Shown here: positions 10,166 to 24,700 of the stretch, in pieces
How the letters are laid out: the number at the start of each line of letters is the position of its first letter
Position numbering within the stretch: position 1 is the stretch's first letter
Notes under the pieces: generated by a model
Databases searched by the model: none
Seen by the model: only the letters and a program-made list of their open reading frames with translations
What the model was told of the DNA's origin: nothing
Position numbers and translations under genes: made by a program
Source of the DNA: Ifrita kowaldi
Taxonomy: Eukaryota > Chordata > Aves > Passeriformes > Cinclosomatidae
Direction: 5' to 3'
Assembly: GCA_013398055.1 (NCBI GenBank)
Contig: VZRS01012040.1
Span: 704,214-768,213 of the forward strand
DNA: 64,000 nt

Positions 10166-13100
10166 TCTCCTTCCATGGGTCATCTTAAGGATTAAAGAAC
10201 CTGAGGGGGAAAAAAGTTCTGAGGTTTGTTTGGTTTGGGATTTTTTGTGAAAAAACAAGATGATCAGTACTCTGTAAATCCAGACAGCTTAAAGTAATCT
10301 GCAGTGTTCATGCAGACCATAGTTACTTATCCACGCTGTGTTTACTAGGACTGTTGCACAAATTGGAGTATAATAAGAAAATGTTTACACCTGAGAGAGG
10401 CATTGCACCTTCTGAGCACCCAGTCCACCCACAAGTATCTAAATACTGATGGTTTCGTAGTCATTTTCTGTTTAGTTCTAACCCAGGGCAAAGCACTGAA
10501 AGTGATTTTCCCAGTGGGAGCAAATGAACTGTTTGTGTGTCTGGGTTTGTTTCTGTTCATGTCTCTCTTTCAGAATGCAGAAACTTCCGCACAGGTCTGT
10601 GTGAGGAGATGCCTGGATGGTGGGAATGAGGAACCAAGAGGGGACAGGGGCAGTTTAGACATATTTTTTCTGCTGATAAAAGTCTCAGTGAGCGTGTGAC
10701 CTCTAGACTGTGTCAGCTCAGTTCTCAGTGAGCCTTCTGGGGGAGTTCCTCATCGTGGCCCACAGAGCACAGTTCTGCCTGCATTACATCCCCTGTTGGT
10801 GTTGTGGCACTTCTCAGCTTCCCTTTTCCTCCAGCACCTGGTGCTTGTTGGAAGTTTGCTTTGTACTCACTGATTACTCTTGTTTTCTGCTCCTGAGTGT
10901 TGCATCTCACCTTCCATCCCAGAGAAGTGATGGTGCAAGATGGGATGTCCTGGAAATCAAATGCAGGGCTTGGTGCTGGCAGGAGCTGCTCGCTCCACGT
11001 TGGATAAGGGCTGCCTCTTCCTTCACATGAAAACTTGCAGGTACTTGACAAGCACCATGGGCTAAATAATGGCTTGAACCCATCCTGCTTAGTTCAAGAG
11101 GCTGCATTTAAGTCCATGAGCAGCAACAGGAAGGTTTAAGAAATTAGTTTATATTTGCATGAAGGCAGCTGTGTGTGAAAACAAGACAGGAGACTCCTCC
11201 TCGAGGAGGGGAGTACATGAAATAATACAGAAAATCTCTTGCAAAAGCTGTTTGTGTATTAAAAGCTCATGTAGTGGTTCTGTGTTGTCTGTTTGAGATA
11301 CTTGCCTAGAGGCTTCCTTCCTTCTTCGGGGCTGTTTCCTGGTGCTAGTTGCTCATATTTTGGGTTCTGTTGTTCAACTTAACCTTAACGGTAGGGTTTT
11401 AGGACAAAGGGGAAAGGGAAAAGACCACCTCTAATTTCAAAACTAACTTGATCATTTTCTGAAAGAAGCAGTGACTGAACAAACTGTCCTCACTGAAGAG
11501 GTGTTGGGCTCTACCCTCTCCTCCCTGCTGTGCTGGAGCTCAACACTGCAGCCCCATGGGTCGCTGCAGCCTCTGAAGTCTCTTAGGAAGAGCAGTAGGG
11601 TCCAGGAGAGTCCCTGCACGTTGCTGCTGCCTGATTTAGGGCAGGAAGTTTCCTTCAGACAGGGGCAGGTGCAGATAATGAATACAACTCCTTTACACGA
11701 GGAGTATGGGCTGTGCTTCCTGTGCAGTTAGAGCCGAGTCTTTACTTTCCCCCTGCTCTTCCTGTTTGAGACGTGCTGTGCTATAGAAGCTCATTGCCAC
11801 CTGTCCCTTTCTGGTGTTGAGCAGAGGAGTAAATTTAAACCTGACCTCTGGGTATTTCAGGCAATCTTATGTTGGCATCTTGCACACCTCAAGCCGTGTG
11901 GGCAAAGACAGGGAGATCAAATGCATCTCTAGGCACTTTGGTGTCATGTGTGGGGAAGGAAAGCCGCACACTGTGAGCTCCTGCACAAATGATTCCGAAC
12001 ATTCCCTCTCCTGAGCAGCAGGGGGCTGGGGGTGACTCGCTTTGGGGCTGGATGGTCCCCGCAGCCAGGGGCAGTGGGCCATGGTCCCTGTGGAATGTTC
12101 TCTGGAATACCTTTGTCTGTGGGATGAGTGCCAGTCTGACAGCCTTGCCTGCATCCTCCCCTTTTCCCTGGATGTGCCTTTAACTGGGTATAGCCCAGCT
12201 GAGCCTGTTTAATGCCCTGACAGAGTTTGTGCCTTGTCAGCACTGGATTAGCAACCCGAGTTTTGCAATGGCAAGCGGTTGTGGAGCTGCTGGTCCTGAA
12301 AGGCTGCACGGCTCAGAGAGATAGAGTTTATGAAGATTTTATAATTTATAATTGAATATTTAACGAATAGAATATGTAATCAGTAAACTATTAACCCAAA
12401 TTTATTTTTAACTAACTTTACTTTTAAAGAAGAAAATGCTTGACCGATGTCCCATTTGCAAGATGTTTTATTTTTCAAGAACCTTTTAAAAAAAGCACAG
12501 AGAATATGTGGTGGATCTTCATTTCGAGCACTTGAGGTGCTCATCTTAAAAGAAACAAGTTCATTCTTAGGAAGATCTTATTGAGAAGAAACACATTTCC
12601 ATAGTAATTTTAATTTGAAGGCATTTTTTTATAGAATTCTGGTTTTGCTTATTCAGTGAAAATCCAGAAAATGTAGTACAGAGCTGGGGTGAGCCTGGCT
12701 GGATTTGCAGGAGTGGTGTTTTCTTGGTTTGTGTCCCTGCTGTGTGCTGTTACTGCACAAGATGTAACCTTTCCTAGTGCTCATGATGTCCCTGCAGTAT
12801 TGGTGGGTTTTTGTCTTGTCTTTGACACAAACAATTTTTCAGGGAACTGGAAGAAAGACGGTATGAGCACAGCTCTAAAAACTACATTACACAAACCAGT
12901 AATTTAAAAACCCAGTTTGTGGTTTACTGGTCACTGTAACACAGAACTAAAATTAAAACTGAAGCCACGTGGAGTGTAGGGTGTGATCAGACTCTCTTTG
13001 TGTTGCTCACAAACACCGAAGCAGAGCTCAAAATCTTCTGCAACCTTTAACTATATTACTACATCTTGGTAGACTTCACTGTTAAGCACTGTTGTGGCAC

Positions 13101-13625
13101 TTTAATTTAAAAGGAAGCTAAAAAGGGGGAAATGTAATTTCAATCCCACCCTCAGTGTGAAGAATTCAAAACTCCATCTTCTGACTCCCAACAACCTAAT
13201 TACTGGTTGAACACTCACATGCCAGAGAGAGAAAGAATTTACTGTGCAGGCCAGTGAGAGTCACCTGGGGCTCTGCTCTGTGTTTTTATTGATTAGCAAT
13301 GATAAACTGCCAGTGTCTCTCTCCTAAGCACCTCCATCCTTCACTGGATCCAGGCTACAGGGGACTTTCAGGGATCACAAGCTGAGCCTTTCCTGTGTTT
13401 GCCTTCTGTTGTACATGATGAGGATTAATGGTTGTTATCACCTGCAGAAAATCTTTGATCTTTATCTAAAGCAGGATCAGTGTTTACCCAGTACTGTCAG
13501 TTCCTTCTTTACTTCAACTGGCACTGAAACAGTTTGCACAGTGCTGTTGCTAACTCTAAAGTAATTCCTCTCTCAGAAGTCTTTTATCACAAAACATTTT
13601 TTTTCTATGATCATTATTTTCACAT

Positions 13626-13641
13626 CAAAAAAAAAAAAAAA
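13626..13641. repeat. Poly(A) tract
   Basis: Homopolymer A run of about 16 bases with no flanking duplication that I could identify, so no retroposon is called. Confidence 0.75.
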
Positions 13642-16600
13642 ATTACACATGGCAAAGTGAATGCCTCTGTGTCAGCCAGGCAGTAATGGACTCTTTGTGG
13701 GCACTATCAGGAAATGTGCCTTTTGTTTTCCTGCACCTGTGGCTGAATTACAAATAAAATAATCCAATGCTTTATTAAATAAAATGAGAAGCCCTAATGA
13801 AATTGTACCAGCCATTACCAGGAAGTCTATTGAAAGCATTCAGCAGCTGCTTCAGTCTCAGTTCACTTACACTGATAGGATTGTTTCACCCTGCTCCTTG
13901 TGCTCTGAGTGAGAAGGACACAGTGCCTTGGACCATCTCACACCACTCTCCTCTCTCTCCCTGGGGAAGATTTGGTCAGAATCAGTAATCAGTGATGCTC
14001 AGCAATTAAGTACCTTGGACTTGTAGAAGTTTGTTAGAAACCAGTGTCCCAGGCCTTGCATCTGTTTTGCAAACATCAGCTTATCCTGACAGTGATAAAA
14101 AAAGGTAAAAATCTCCTGTTTGATTCTGATTCTATAGAGAGGGGTTGATCAGAAAGGTTGAGAATCGAATCAGTGAATCTTTCTCATTAGACAAAATACC
14201 TCAGCAGCCTGGGGAAAGCCCTGGAGTGAGCTGGGGGTCAGCCTTGCTCAGCAGAGTTAAATGTCACCACTCCTTCGCTAAAGGTCTCCAAGAGAATTGA
14301 TCTGTCTCTGCTGTATTTAAAAGTCAACACATCTATCACAGCAGTGCTGGCAAGTAGGTGGAGACTCTTTCCCAGGACACACTGTAATTCTTAACAAGAG
14401 CAGCCTCATTTTAAAGAAAAGGTAAGTCCAGCACTATTGTCCGTGCTAAGCCCTGCATGAAAACCACTGAGAAATTGCATCTCAACCACTTTGGATCTTG
14501 GCAAATGTTTGATACAGACTTTCTTGCACAAATAGTGTAACAAAGAATGGTGTTCAAACTTGCATGATTCAAGGTTTGGTTTTAAAAATGTATGAGAAGT
14601 AGCTGGATGAAATGTCAGGCAAGGAGTAAGCGATACAGCCCTCCCTTCCCACAGCAGCTGGGAAAGGGGAGAAGGAGCAGTGGGAGGACATGCAGGTCCT
14701 GAGCATCTCCTTTGTGACCACTGAGTGTGAGCAGGAAATTATCTCCAGAATCTGTCTCCTGCTCTGCTTTTGTGGTGGCTCTAATTTGTGGATCTACTCT
14801 GAATTTATCCCAGTACAACTCCTTGAAGAGTTTAGACTCGAATATAAGGAAGTAAGGCAAACACAAGCTTTCTAGAACTCAAGGAAATAATACATACAGA
14901 ACTTGTCTATTGGAAACTTTGATCTAGGTCAGGATAAGGCAAATTTTGGGGATGAGAGGGAGGGGAAGGATAGGTCCCTGTTACAGACAGCTGGGCTGTG
15001 TCATCTACAGTCAAGCCCATTGGGACCAAGAGCTCATTTAGGCTCTGGGACACCCAGCAAAGGTGAAGCCAGTCTTTGTCCTCCCCGTGGCCCCTCCAGG
15101 GAGGGAAACAGGTATGCTCGTACTGAGACTTAAATTTTCCAGGTGTTTTTTAGGAGCATTTTATTGTGTAAATGGCTTCTGTTTGTGGCTGGGATAGAAA
15201 TTTTGGCATGGACACTGCAAGGGGTACCCAGCTCAACAGCTGCCTGAGGGAGGCACAGGGCAGGGCACAGGAGAGGAAATGGGATTGTTCTGTAAACTGA
15301 ACTCACTTGAGCTGATTCTGCCAACAGATCCAGGAGGGATTCTGGCAGGACTTCCAACTGCTGCCAGTCAATCACCTGCAGCTGGACAAGGATGTTTCTC
15401 TGTTGCCCAGGGCTTTTGATGCCAGCTGTGAGGCTGGAATGTTGCTTTGCTGTCACTGTGAGACCCTGTTAGGAAAGAACTACATCCTCAGAGGAGCTGC
15501 AGAGAACCTGGCAAGGCTCTGAGGGCTCAGTGCCACGGTGAGAACTGCTGGGGGCTGCAGGAAGGAACATCAAAGCTAAGCCTGGCAGGTGTTTTCCATT
15601 TCTACAGCTCTTGTTTACATTGTCTACATTTAGTGTTTACATGGGGCAGATGCTTCTGCCACCACGCTCCTGAGTCCTGGGAAAGTGTAATGAGAGTGAG
15701 CTGAGGAACTGAGACATTCTCCAGTTTTCTTTATCTGCCTCTGTTTAAGGACCCCAGAACATGACAGGTGAGCTGAGGTTACTGCATCTGTACCAAAGCA
15801 GAGCACACTTGGGTGTAGCATCCCTGGTAAACACTGATCTGCATTAATACTCATTTGTGTTTAAAAGAATATATAAGAATAATAAGTATCTTCTTGCAAA
15901 GAAAAAAAATCAGACAATTATACTGGGAGGAGTATCAGTAAGACCACTATAAAATTTTATTGCAGGAAGGACATTTTAGTAGTGTAGTTATTTGAATAAC
16001 TTTCCACTAAATACCTGTATATTTGTTCTCATGAGGTCACCCTAGACTCTACAAGTTAAAAATCGAAATCATTAAGAAGAATGTTCAAATGCCTGACACA
16101 AAAACTTAAAGGTGGCCAAGTCCTTTTGTGATTTCCTCTTTGAACTGAAAGTTTTTGTCATGACACCTTAAGTACACTCATAATTTTGCTATTACTGGCA
16201 TGTTGTAACCATTTCTTTCATTACCTTATTCCAAAATACTTCAGAAATATTTAGGGGTTATTTCTAGGAAAACTACCTTACAGTAATAAGTCATGAAGTT
16301 CTTTCCCTAACCACTGACCAGATCTTTCTTACCCCACCTCAGAGATCAGAGCTGTCCACAGATTAAGTGAGGAGTTTAAGGCCAGTTCAATTTCTAGGCT
16401 GCAGGAGCCCAGAACTCTGTCAAGGTGACAAGTGTCTGATGGTTCATTGAGAGACCCAGACACCTGTCCCCAGGTGGGCAGCACTAGCACGTGGCACACA
16501 GCCCCCAAACAGGGAGCAGATGCCAACATTACAGTTTTTATTTGACCATTTTCACTTGATTTGCTCAGCAAGGCCCTGAAGGTGTTATTTCACTTGGAGG

Positions 16601-17587
16601 AAGAAATGTACTTGGAATAACTGAAAACCACTGCATTAACTCCTTAAAACCCTGTCCAGGGCTTGGCTGCCCTGTGATGCCCCAGTGCAGGCTCTGCTCT
16701 CCCCGTCACATCGTGCACACCCCAGTCAGGTACAACAGGACTTTGTGAGCTCTTTTAATCAGTGATAACACACAAGTGGCCAGGAGTCAATCTGTTTAGT
16801 TAATGGGTCCTTTAATTGTTTGCTATATTAATAAAAAAGTGATCCAATTTATCTGTTTCCTTATGGAGTAACCATTCAGGATTTAAGAAGCAAATACACC
16901 ATATCCATGAATTGTTTATCAACACACCCATGATGATGTATATATTTGCACATTCTGAAAAATTAGCATCTTCATCAGAAATGCAGATGCTGGAAGGATG
17001 GGAAGCAATTTAGGACAGGAAAAAAAATTCTCTTACCCTCATCTTCTCTGAATGGGCTGGGGAGACAATCAAATCTATAAAGTCCTTGAGAGGAAAGAGG
17101 CCGAGTTGTAACTTCTTCCATGTTCAGTCAGCCAAAACCTCCAGTCCATCCTCCACAGAGCCAGTGGGAAGGGATGTGCAGGAGACACCACACCGGCTCC
17201 TCCGGGGGATTTACAAACAAACAAGTTATTAATGGTCATCTCACACCAGCTCTGAGTCACCCAGCTTTGGGAGCACACCAACTCTCTCCTGTCTCTTCAG
17301 CTTAACACTACTCCAGTTCCAGAGTACAGAGAGGTTTAACATTAAGGCATCCATACAGCTCTGGTGTTTGCTTTCATTTAATAAAGATCAATTTACTCAA
17401 ATACATGGAATGTTGGCACAAAACTAAAGCTTCTGTGGAACAGCTACCAATCATACACAAATACTCCGTGAGGTCCTCTTGACTTGCATTTCTCTGATAG
17501 ATACACCACAACATGGCTTCAATAATACAAACTGAATGCTGGATCAAATCTCTAAATAATAAGTAGCAGTTAAAGTAAATGGTTTGC

Positions 17588-17593
17588 TTTATT
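17588..17593 (-). terminator. Candidate SEC62 poly(A) signal
   Basis: Reads AATAAA on the minus strand, about 740 bases beyond the SEC62 stop. It is the first canonical hexamer seen downstream. Mammalian SEC62 also uses longer 3' UTRs, so further distal sites are possible. Confidence 0.4.
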
Positions 17594-18330
17594 TGTAAAT
17601 TATGTACAGAATACATTTTTTTTTTTAATTATGATGGAGCAGGAGAAAGAAAACAGCCATCATTTCCAAACCATGCTGCTTCCTTCACCTGCTGGAGATG
17701 ACATCTCTCTCTCTGCACCGGATGCACAAAACCAGTTTGGATTTCCTCAGTTGCTGGCACACAGGCTGGAGAAACAGAGAACACTGCAGCCAAATTCAGC
17801 ACTACCAGCTCCTCTACTGTCAGCAAAATACTTCTGCTAAAACTAGTTTTCTCAGGAAAGTTCTCACAATCTTTTGAAAACAAAATCAAGAAGGATATCA
17901 AGAAGGCTGTGGGCTAAGAAGGGCTTTACCTAACTATCAGATGAGTATAACTAGGAATAATCTGAGATTTGGTCATTCAACTTTTACCTGGTTTACAAAA
18001 GCAAGTTTGAGAAGCTAAACTAATTGACCAGTTATGCAAGTACCAGAAAATGATGTTTTTCAGTATGTTTGAGGACAATCTGGGCAATCTATCAATCAAT
18101 AAAAAACTTGTCAAATTGATAAAACTTCTGTAAATGGATATTAATGATTAACATAGTATCAAGTAATCAAGTTAATGGTTAAAAAAAAATGAAGGAACTA
18201 GATATAAAACTGTTTGGTAACACGGATATTTCAGCAAACGAAGATGCTACTGTATGGTCTATGTTTTGGTGATCAGCCAACAAAGAAAATCCCAACCATT
18301 TGCACATACTTAGTCCCAAACCACAGCGAG
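17594..18330 (-). other. Presumed proximal 3' UTR of SEC62
   Basis: Non-coding, moderately AT-rich sequence directly after the SEC62 stop codon, ending at the candidate poly(A) signal. No second gene is visible in it. Confidence 0.45.
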
Positions 18331-18797
18331 TTATGATTTTCCATGTGAAGGCCCACTTTCGGTATCTTCCTCCTCTTCCTCCTCACAATCCCCTTCATCT
18401 GTTTGCTGTTCCAGTTCCTCTTTTGTGATCATTTCAAAGTCGTTTCCATTGCCACTACTGTGCTGGGACCTGTCATCTTCGCGCCTGTCACTGTCAGTGT
18501 CTGAATGCCGCTCTCCTCCTGAGCCGTCTGTTCCCGAGTTCCTCGTGGCTTCTGTTTTTCCATCCTCCTCTTCCTTCTTCTCACTATCTGATTTCTCCTC
18601 GCTGTCATATTTTTGCTGCTTTTTGGATTCTGATTTTTCCTCTTTCTTTAAGTCTGCTTTTGGTCCTTTGTATTCATGTGTGTACAGGGGCCTGAAGGAG
18701 TCAATGAATCCCACATCTGCTGTAAGGTTTGGCAGGAACCAGAAGTGATGCCTTCCTCCAGTGATGAGCCAGATGATAAGGAAAAGGATGCAGCGAG
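18331..18797 (-). CDS. SEC62: SEC62 exon 8 (last coding exon)
   Basis: The acceptor TTTTCACACAG ends at 18798 and the exon enters with two bases completing an Ala codon. It encodes the end of the second membrane helix (RCILFLIIWLITGG), the HHFWFLPNL block, a charged cytosolic tail with repeated SDSE/SDSEKK steps, the DTDSDRREDDRSQHSSGNG region, the FEMI LC3-binding motif and an acidic run before the stop. Confidence 0.97.
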
Positions 18798-21700
18798 CTG
18801 TGTGAAAACAAGGGAAATTTTGGATTTTGTTGTAGACACACAGAGTGTACAACCATGGTGTAAGAGATGTCCACTGCTAATTCCCACCCCCAGCCAGGGA
18901 CTGGGGGCTGTTGGGGGGAAACCCCTCATTCCACAATAGCTCTGTGGAGTAGTTTGTTCTTACCATGTCTTCCCCACCCCACTAACCAGGGATCTTATCT
19001 CTGATTTAGCTCTTAACCCCTCTGCTACAGAAAGCTTTAAAATCCTGGTGACACCATTCTCACCTCTACATCTGTTTGCGTGTGCAGTTCCGAGTTCTGC
19101 ACCTTTTTGTTTAACCAGAGGCAGTAAACGAATCTGCACTACACAGGAAACACCAACAGGTGACACGAGCCTGAGCTCTCTCTCTTCCCGCGGCACAACT
19201 GTGACACCCGCTGGCCGGAGGGAAGCGCACGCAGCATCCGCCCGCCTGCGGCTGAGCAACGTCCCGGGAAGCGGCACCGCCCAGCTCCGAGCTCGGGAAA
19301 GAGCCGGGCTGTGCCTCCGCCCTCTCAGACCCCGCCTGCCGACACTCACCGACGGCAAGGAGCAGAATACTGGCGACAAAGCAGCCGGCGCCCACGCTGA
19401 GGTAATAAACACCGACACGCATCTCGGCTGGCCAGAGCGGGAACAGGGTGGCGGCTATAACGGCAATCACTGAGCAGGGAGGGCAGGACAGAGGCACGAG
19501 AAGCATCATTAGTTTTTCCTGGTACATGTACAGAGGTTCCAGGCTTACTGCTCATTCAAAGTAGTGCCTTAGATTCAGTTAACATCTATACTATTTTAGC
19601 TTTTTAAAAAAAGTTTTATCCTACACAAATACAAGTTCTAGGGTCAGAAATGTATCATTCATAACATAGTTCATATTTTTACACAACCCACATTTGCCCA
19701 CTGGACAACTCACTGGTTGGCTTAAGGCAACAGAAATAAACAACTTGTGTCTACTCTGACTTACCAAGTACAAGTCCCATGGCAAAAGTTTTAAAGTGAA
19801 CGGGGTCATAGATCCACACATACACCTACAACAAAAACGATCTGGTTTACACTCAGAAAACAAGCTCTCTGATAACACCTCATGTATTCCCTCACCCAAA
19901 CACTCACTGCCAGGCTACAATGCTTGGTGCTGAACAAAAGGCCTTCTGGTCAGCACCCGGGCAGGGCAAGGGGTCGTGATTCCTAGGAAGGGTAACTGAC
20001 AGGTGATGTAATCCTGAGGAAAACAATCAGACAGCAGAACTGATGGGAAAATTAAAGATTCAGAAGTATCACTGAATCAAGGTGTTGGTGTATCTTTATT
20101 GATTAACGTTGTTCAGCATGAAGCAAAAAAAATCTTCTGCAAAAAAATAAAGTTTCCCGAGTCCACCAAGTGGAAACAAGAAGTCCTGTGAACTTTGAAA
20201 AGAAAACACCCAGACTGAACACCTGGAACTAAGGATGCAGCTGGAAGGCTCACTGCAGGCCCTGTGCTAAGCTCAGATCAGTGTCACTGTACCCTCTGTC
20301 CCACAGCACTTTTACCTCAATGTCTACAGTTGCAAAACTCAGAGCCAAAAGTTTGTGCGAGAACTCTGGATCCATTTGAATCTGAGCTGATCATCCATAA
20401 ACAAGAAACTTCTTGGTAAAGTGCAGGATTTTCTGAACTAGAAAAATCTTATTTTTTTCTTAGCAAGCTAAACAGTTTGAATCTGAGCTTCTAACTGTGA
20501 AAAGAAGCTGCTGGTTACTAGAAACCAGCAACCTTCATTGCAGATGTGTCAATGCCAACTACCGGAAGGACACGTGGGAGGCAGCGGTGATTCCGTGTGA
20601 TGCAATAAATATTTAACACTCTGCTTCTCACAGGGTGCCAAAGTTGACTGTATTCAGGTGTAGCAGCTGCCAGTCAGCTGTTCTGTGAGCCCAAGCAAGC
20701 TGAAGATGGTGACTGGGCAATAAGTGTGTGATATCCAGTGTTTGTAAGTGCAAAATAATGAAGAAAGGGGAAAACCCCAGCTCTAATGCAAATACACAAG
20801 GAATGGCTGTAAATTAGCTACTACTTAAAAAAAGGTCTTGTGAGTTGCAGTTGTTAAAAAATGCCTGCTTATTAATAAACAGAGGAGTAAGTGATATTAG
20901 GACAAGCAGTAAATACTGTGATATTGCAAATACTGTGCTGCAGCCTCATTTGGAATGGGCACTTCATGTAAAGACGACAGGGAGGATCAGAGCTGCACGT
21001 GATTCCACATGAGATGGGATGAAACAGAGCAAAGCACATGTAGAAGAACTGAAAAAGGTAAAGTCAAGATACAAAGGGGAAGCACATTTTCTGCACAAGT
21101 GATTTATTTACAGAATTTGCTGCCATGTATGTTTTATAACCAAACGAATACAAGAATCCTGGGGGAGATTCCAGTACTGCCACACAGCTGCAACACAGCA
21201 CAGTAAAACCTACCACTCATCCCAAACTTGAGAAGCACAAATGTGACTCTGTACGTTACAGAGCTGGTAAATAATGAAATTCTTTGTCTTCCAGAACAGT
21301 AAAGCACAGAGAAGTATTTAAGGCCACTATTTCAGTGGTAAAGCCAGGATGAGCATTCAGGAATGCCAAAGGGTCACCTGTCTGCTCAGATCACAAAGCC
21401 AGGCAGATATTTTTTATTTCCCCTCCTGCGACTGAACACGGTGTCCTGGAAGGCTTGTTTGGTTTAGAACAATTTTGGCATGGCAGTGGCTGTGGGATAA
21501 ATTGGGCCGGAGGGACCTCAGGAGTCTCTGTCCCACCCTCCTGTCCCAAGCAGGGTCAGCTCCACCAGTCCCTGAATCTACCCTGAGGACAAACATTTCA
21601 CCTCATGGCCACCAACACCTCAACTGCTGGTAAGGAAGCTTTCTTTGGGATTTTTTTGAAGTTACTGTCCTATAGTTACCTGTCTTTAACCTCCTTGCAA

Positions 21701-24700
21701 ATATCTGAAAATCTGGTTTTACAATCAGACATCACATTGCCATTAATTTTTCTTTCAACATGTCATGAAGGAGTTTGCAGAAATCCAGTAAATTAAGCTA
21801 TTGTCTGACAATAGCATGGTGACACCCAAAGTTGAAAAGCACCTATAAATATTACCTCGTTTCCATCCAAGAAAACTTGGTCTTCATGTGGCTCAAGTTT
21901 AAATTTCCTCTTAGTTTCCTTTTTCTTGGGTGTTCCTGGGGTGTCATCCTGAGGACAAACACGTATTTTATCTATATCTAATATATTATATGTATAAATT
22001 ATGATATATATATATATAAACATATACAAATCATTATATATATAAATTACAAAAATTTAAGATGTTTTAATTTCTATGTTTAATATTGTATATTATTTTT
22101 ATGATATATTTTTATTTAATTTATAGTATCTGTTCATATATTTAATCTGATAACTTTTCACAAACTTAAGATCACGTTCACACTTTTTTTTTAAGTAAAG
22201 ATACTTTATTTCCTCCTGTTCTTATTTATTAGCAACTGGGTACCTCAAAAATCAAGGGAAATTGTAAGTAAATAGAAATTTCTTAGTTAGTGTCTAAGGA
22301 CTAGACTATGACTTCAGGATTACACTGTGTTGTCAAATGCCCAGCAAAGCTGGGCTGATATTAACAGGAAGTCTGTACAGGGTTCACGAACAGGGAACAC
22401 TTCACCATCACTGACTTTGTTAGAATTATTTGCTATTTTAGTGCAATATTTACCAAGCGGGCATCCTGGCAGAATCAGTTTCTGCCCATTTATTCTTTGT
22501 CCTCCTCAATCTCTTTTTGGATCTTGTGATTCCTCTTCTCTGTCTCCTGTTTCCTTCTATTTGCTTATTTCGTTGTGAGAAATTAACTTTGATTTTGGTC
22601 CTGTATTTCGTTCAAGTTCCTACCCACTGGCTTATATAATCCACTAAATAGCTGTTCAATAAATAATGATTAGTTTAAAAATTAACATACATTTAATAAT
22701 GTACCTCCCCTGATGACAGTGGATTGGAGGAGTTTGTTACTTTCATACTCAGCAAAGAGTTGGGTAATCCTACATTATGCTGGGACTGCAATGGGATTGT
22801 TCTGTTTATAATTCTTTTATTTGCCTTTTAGGTTTCTTCTGATACCCAAACCTTTGTAGACAGACTATTACTCTCACTAGATGTGCCAGTTTCATTTAGG
22901 AATGTCTGAATGGGAATAACTTTGGAGCACTATCCTAACTCTCACTGATTCAGACCACTGTATATAGAAGAAACACCATATTCACTCATCAAGTTTCTCC
23001 TGCAGATTCCCAACATTTTAATTTAGAAATTCTGTTCTGCCAATAATAAGTAAGTAATAAAACCAATCAGGAGTGAAAACAAACTTACATTAAAACCCGT
23101 ACAGTAGTAGTAGTTTAAACTTGGAAGATCAAGTGAAGGAGGCAGGATGCAGCTCAGTCACAGAGCTGTTACACAGCCAGTTACAGGCCCCTCATACCAA
23201 ATGTGACATTCCAAACATTCTTGTTACCAAACACCGCAAAACTGTTTGTGTTTCACTGGTGCAGCTGCACTGGTTTGGATGTTTGGTCACATGCACATGT
23301 GTTAATCTATGGTAACTGACGTACACAGCCTCCCTGCCTGCTGCCACTGGAGAGAAACAGGTTTTGATTAACTCAGCCCACATTAAAAGATGATGAGGTA
23401 AACAAAGGCCAACTGAGGCCTCTTTTTTGATCTAGACCAAAATACGACCAATTGAAAAGGTAACAAAAAAAAAGCAGTGTATTTTAGAGATGAAAACAGG
23501 AAAAAAAAGCAAGGCATATTTTAGAATAACCAATTTTTGAGCCAGTGTAATCTTAACAATGCATTGATGTATTTGTTACAGGTTTGTCTCTTCTCTTACA
23601 CACACAGTACTCACCTTCTTACACTCATCTTTTTCACCGTCCTTTTTCTTTTCCTTTTCTTTCTCCTTTTTAGTTTTTTCATCTTTGCCACTTTCCTTCT
23701 TGCTCTTTTTCTCCTCTTCTTTCCCACTTTCAGCCTTTCCTTTTTCCTTTTCTTTCTTTGTATCCTTGTCAGGTTTCATTTTCATCACTTTCAATGCTCG
23801 ATGAAAGAACTGTTTTTTCAGGAGTCTTAAAACAAAAGAAGTTAAATGATTCATTTAAGTGCAGCTGTGAGAACAACATTTACACTCAATTGTGTTATTA
23901 GACACCATTCTAGATCATCTCTCTAACATAATCATGACCAGCATGACTGAAAGGCAAGGTCACCATCATCTGTTCTATTTACAGCTACATACACCAGACC
24001 TAATTATCTCATGTCTTGCCTGTTGCATTGCTTTTTTTGGTTCATCTATTCAAAACTGGGTAAAAACTGTACTTTTCTGTGGCAGCATTTTGCAGATATA
24101 AATGAACACACAAGATGTAGGATGCAGAAAACCACCAGATCCATTCAATTATCTTTCCCATTAGTGCAATTCCTGCAATATTTATTTTCAAGTTCATGTC
24201 AACGTATTTCATAGCCAAAATAAGGAAGTGGACATACAGCTCATCAAGATCATTGGTGAGTGATGCACAATGAACAGAACTGCTCTGTTGAAACTGTGGT
24301 ACATATGCAAGTGTTCCCTTCCTGTCAGCTACAAACAGACCTTACTGCAAGTGCATATATTATCTATATATGTATGTAGACATAAAGATAAAAATGCATG
24401 GCCAGCAGGGCACCAGGATGTAGTATTCGGTATTCTTAAGGTTGTCACCAACCAGAAACATCCTTGAAAGGAGCACAGCTGAGTTCCCAACAGGAAGAGC
24501 AGTACAGAATCCTGCTCCTCAGAGAGCAGGCACAGAGAGATTTGAGAGCTCTGACCCTACCAACTTCAAATATTGTCAAAATTCCAGAAATTCATTTGGC
24601 TCACCTTGCTGCCCCAAGCAGTACAGTGAAAGCCTGAGATATTGTTGGGAACAAAAATAATAAAACTACACCATTTTCACACCCAAACACAGCAATCAAA

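Larger units (their letters stand above)
9745..17580. other. Intergenic spacer between GPR160 promoter and SEC62 3' end
   Basis: No recognisable exon or RNA gene. Minor features are a cytosine homopolymer and C/T tract around 10120-10165 and a poly(A) run near 13626-13641. Open frames up to about 180 codons occur, but none has family-like sequence or consistent splice sites. Confidence 0.6.

Noticed and set aside
19111..19527. 138-codon minus-strand frame containing SEC62 exon 7
   Set aside because: Only 19350-19469 is exon; the rest reads through the acceptor and donor into intron sequence.
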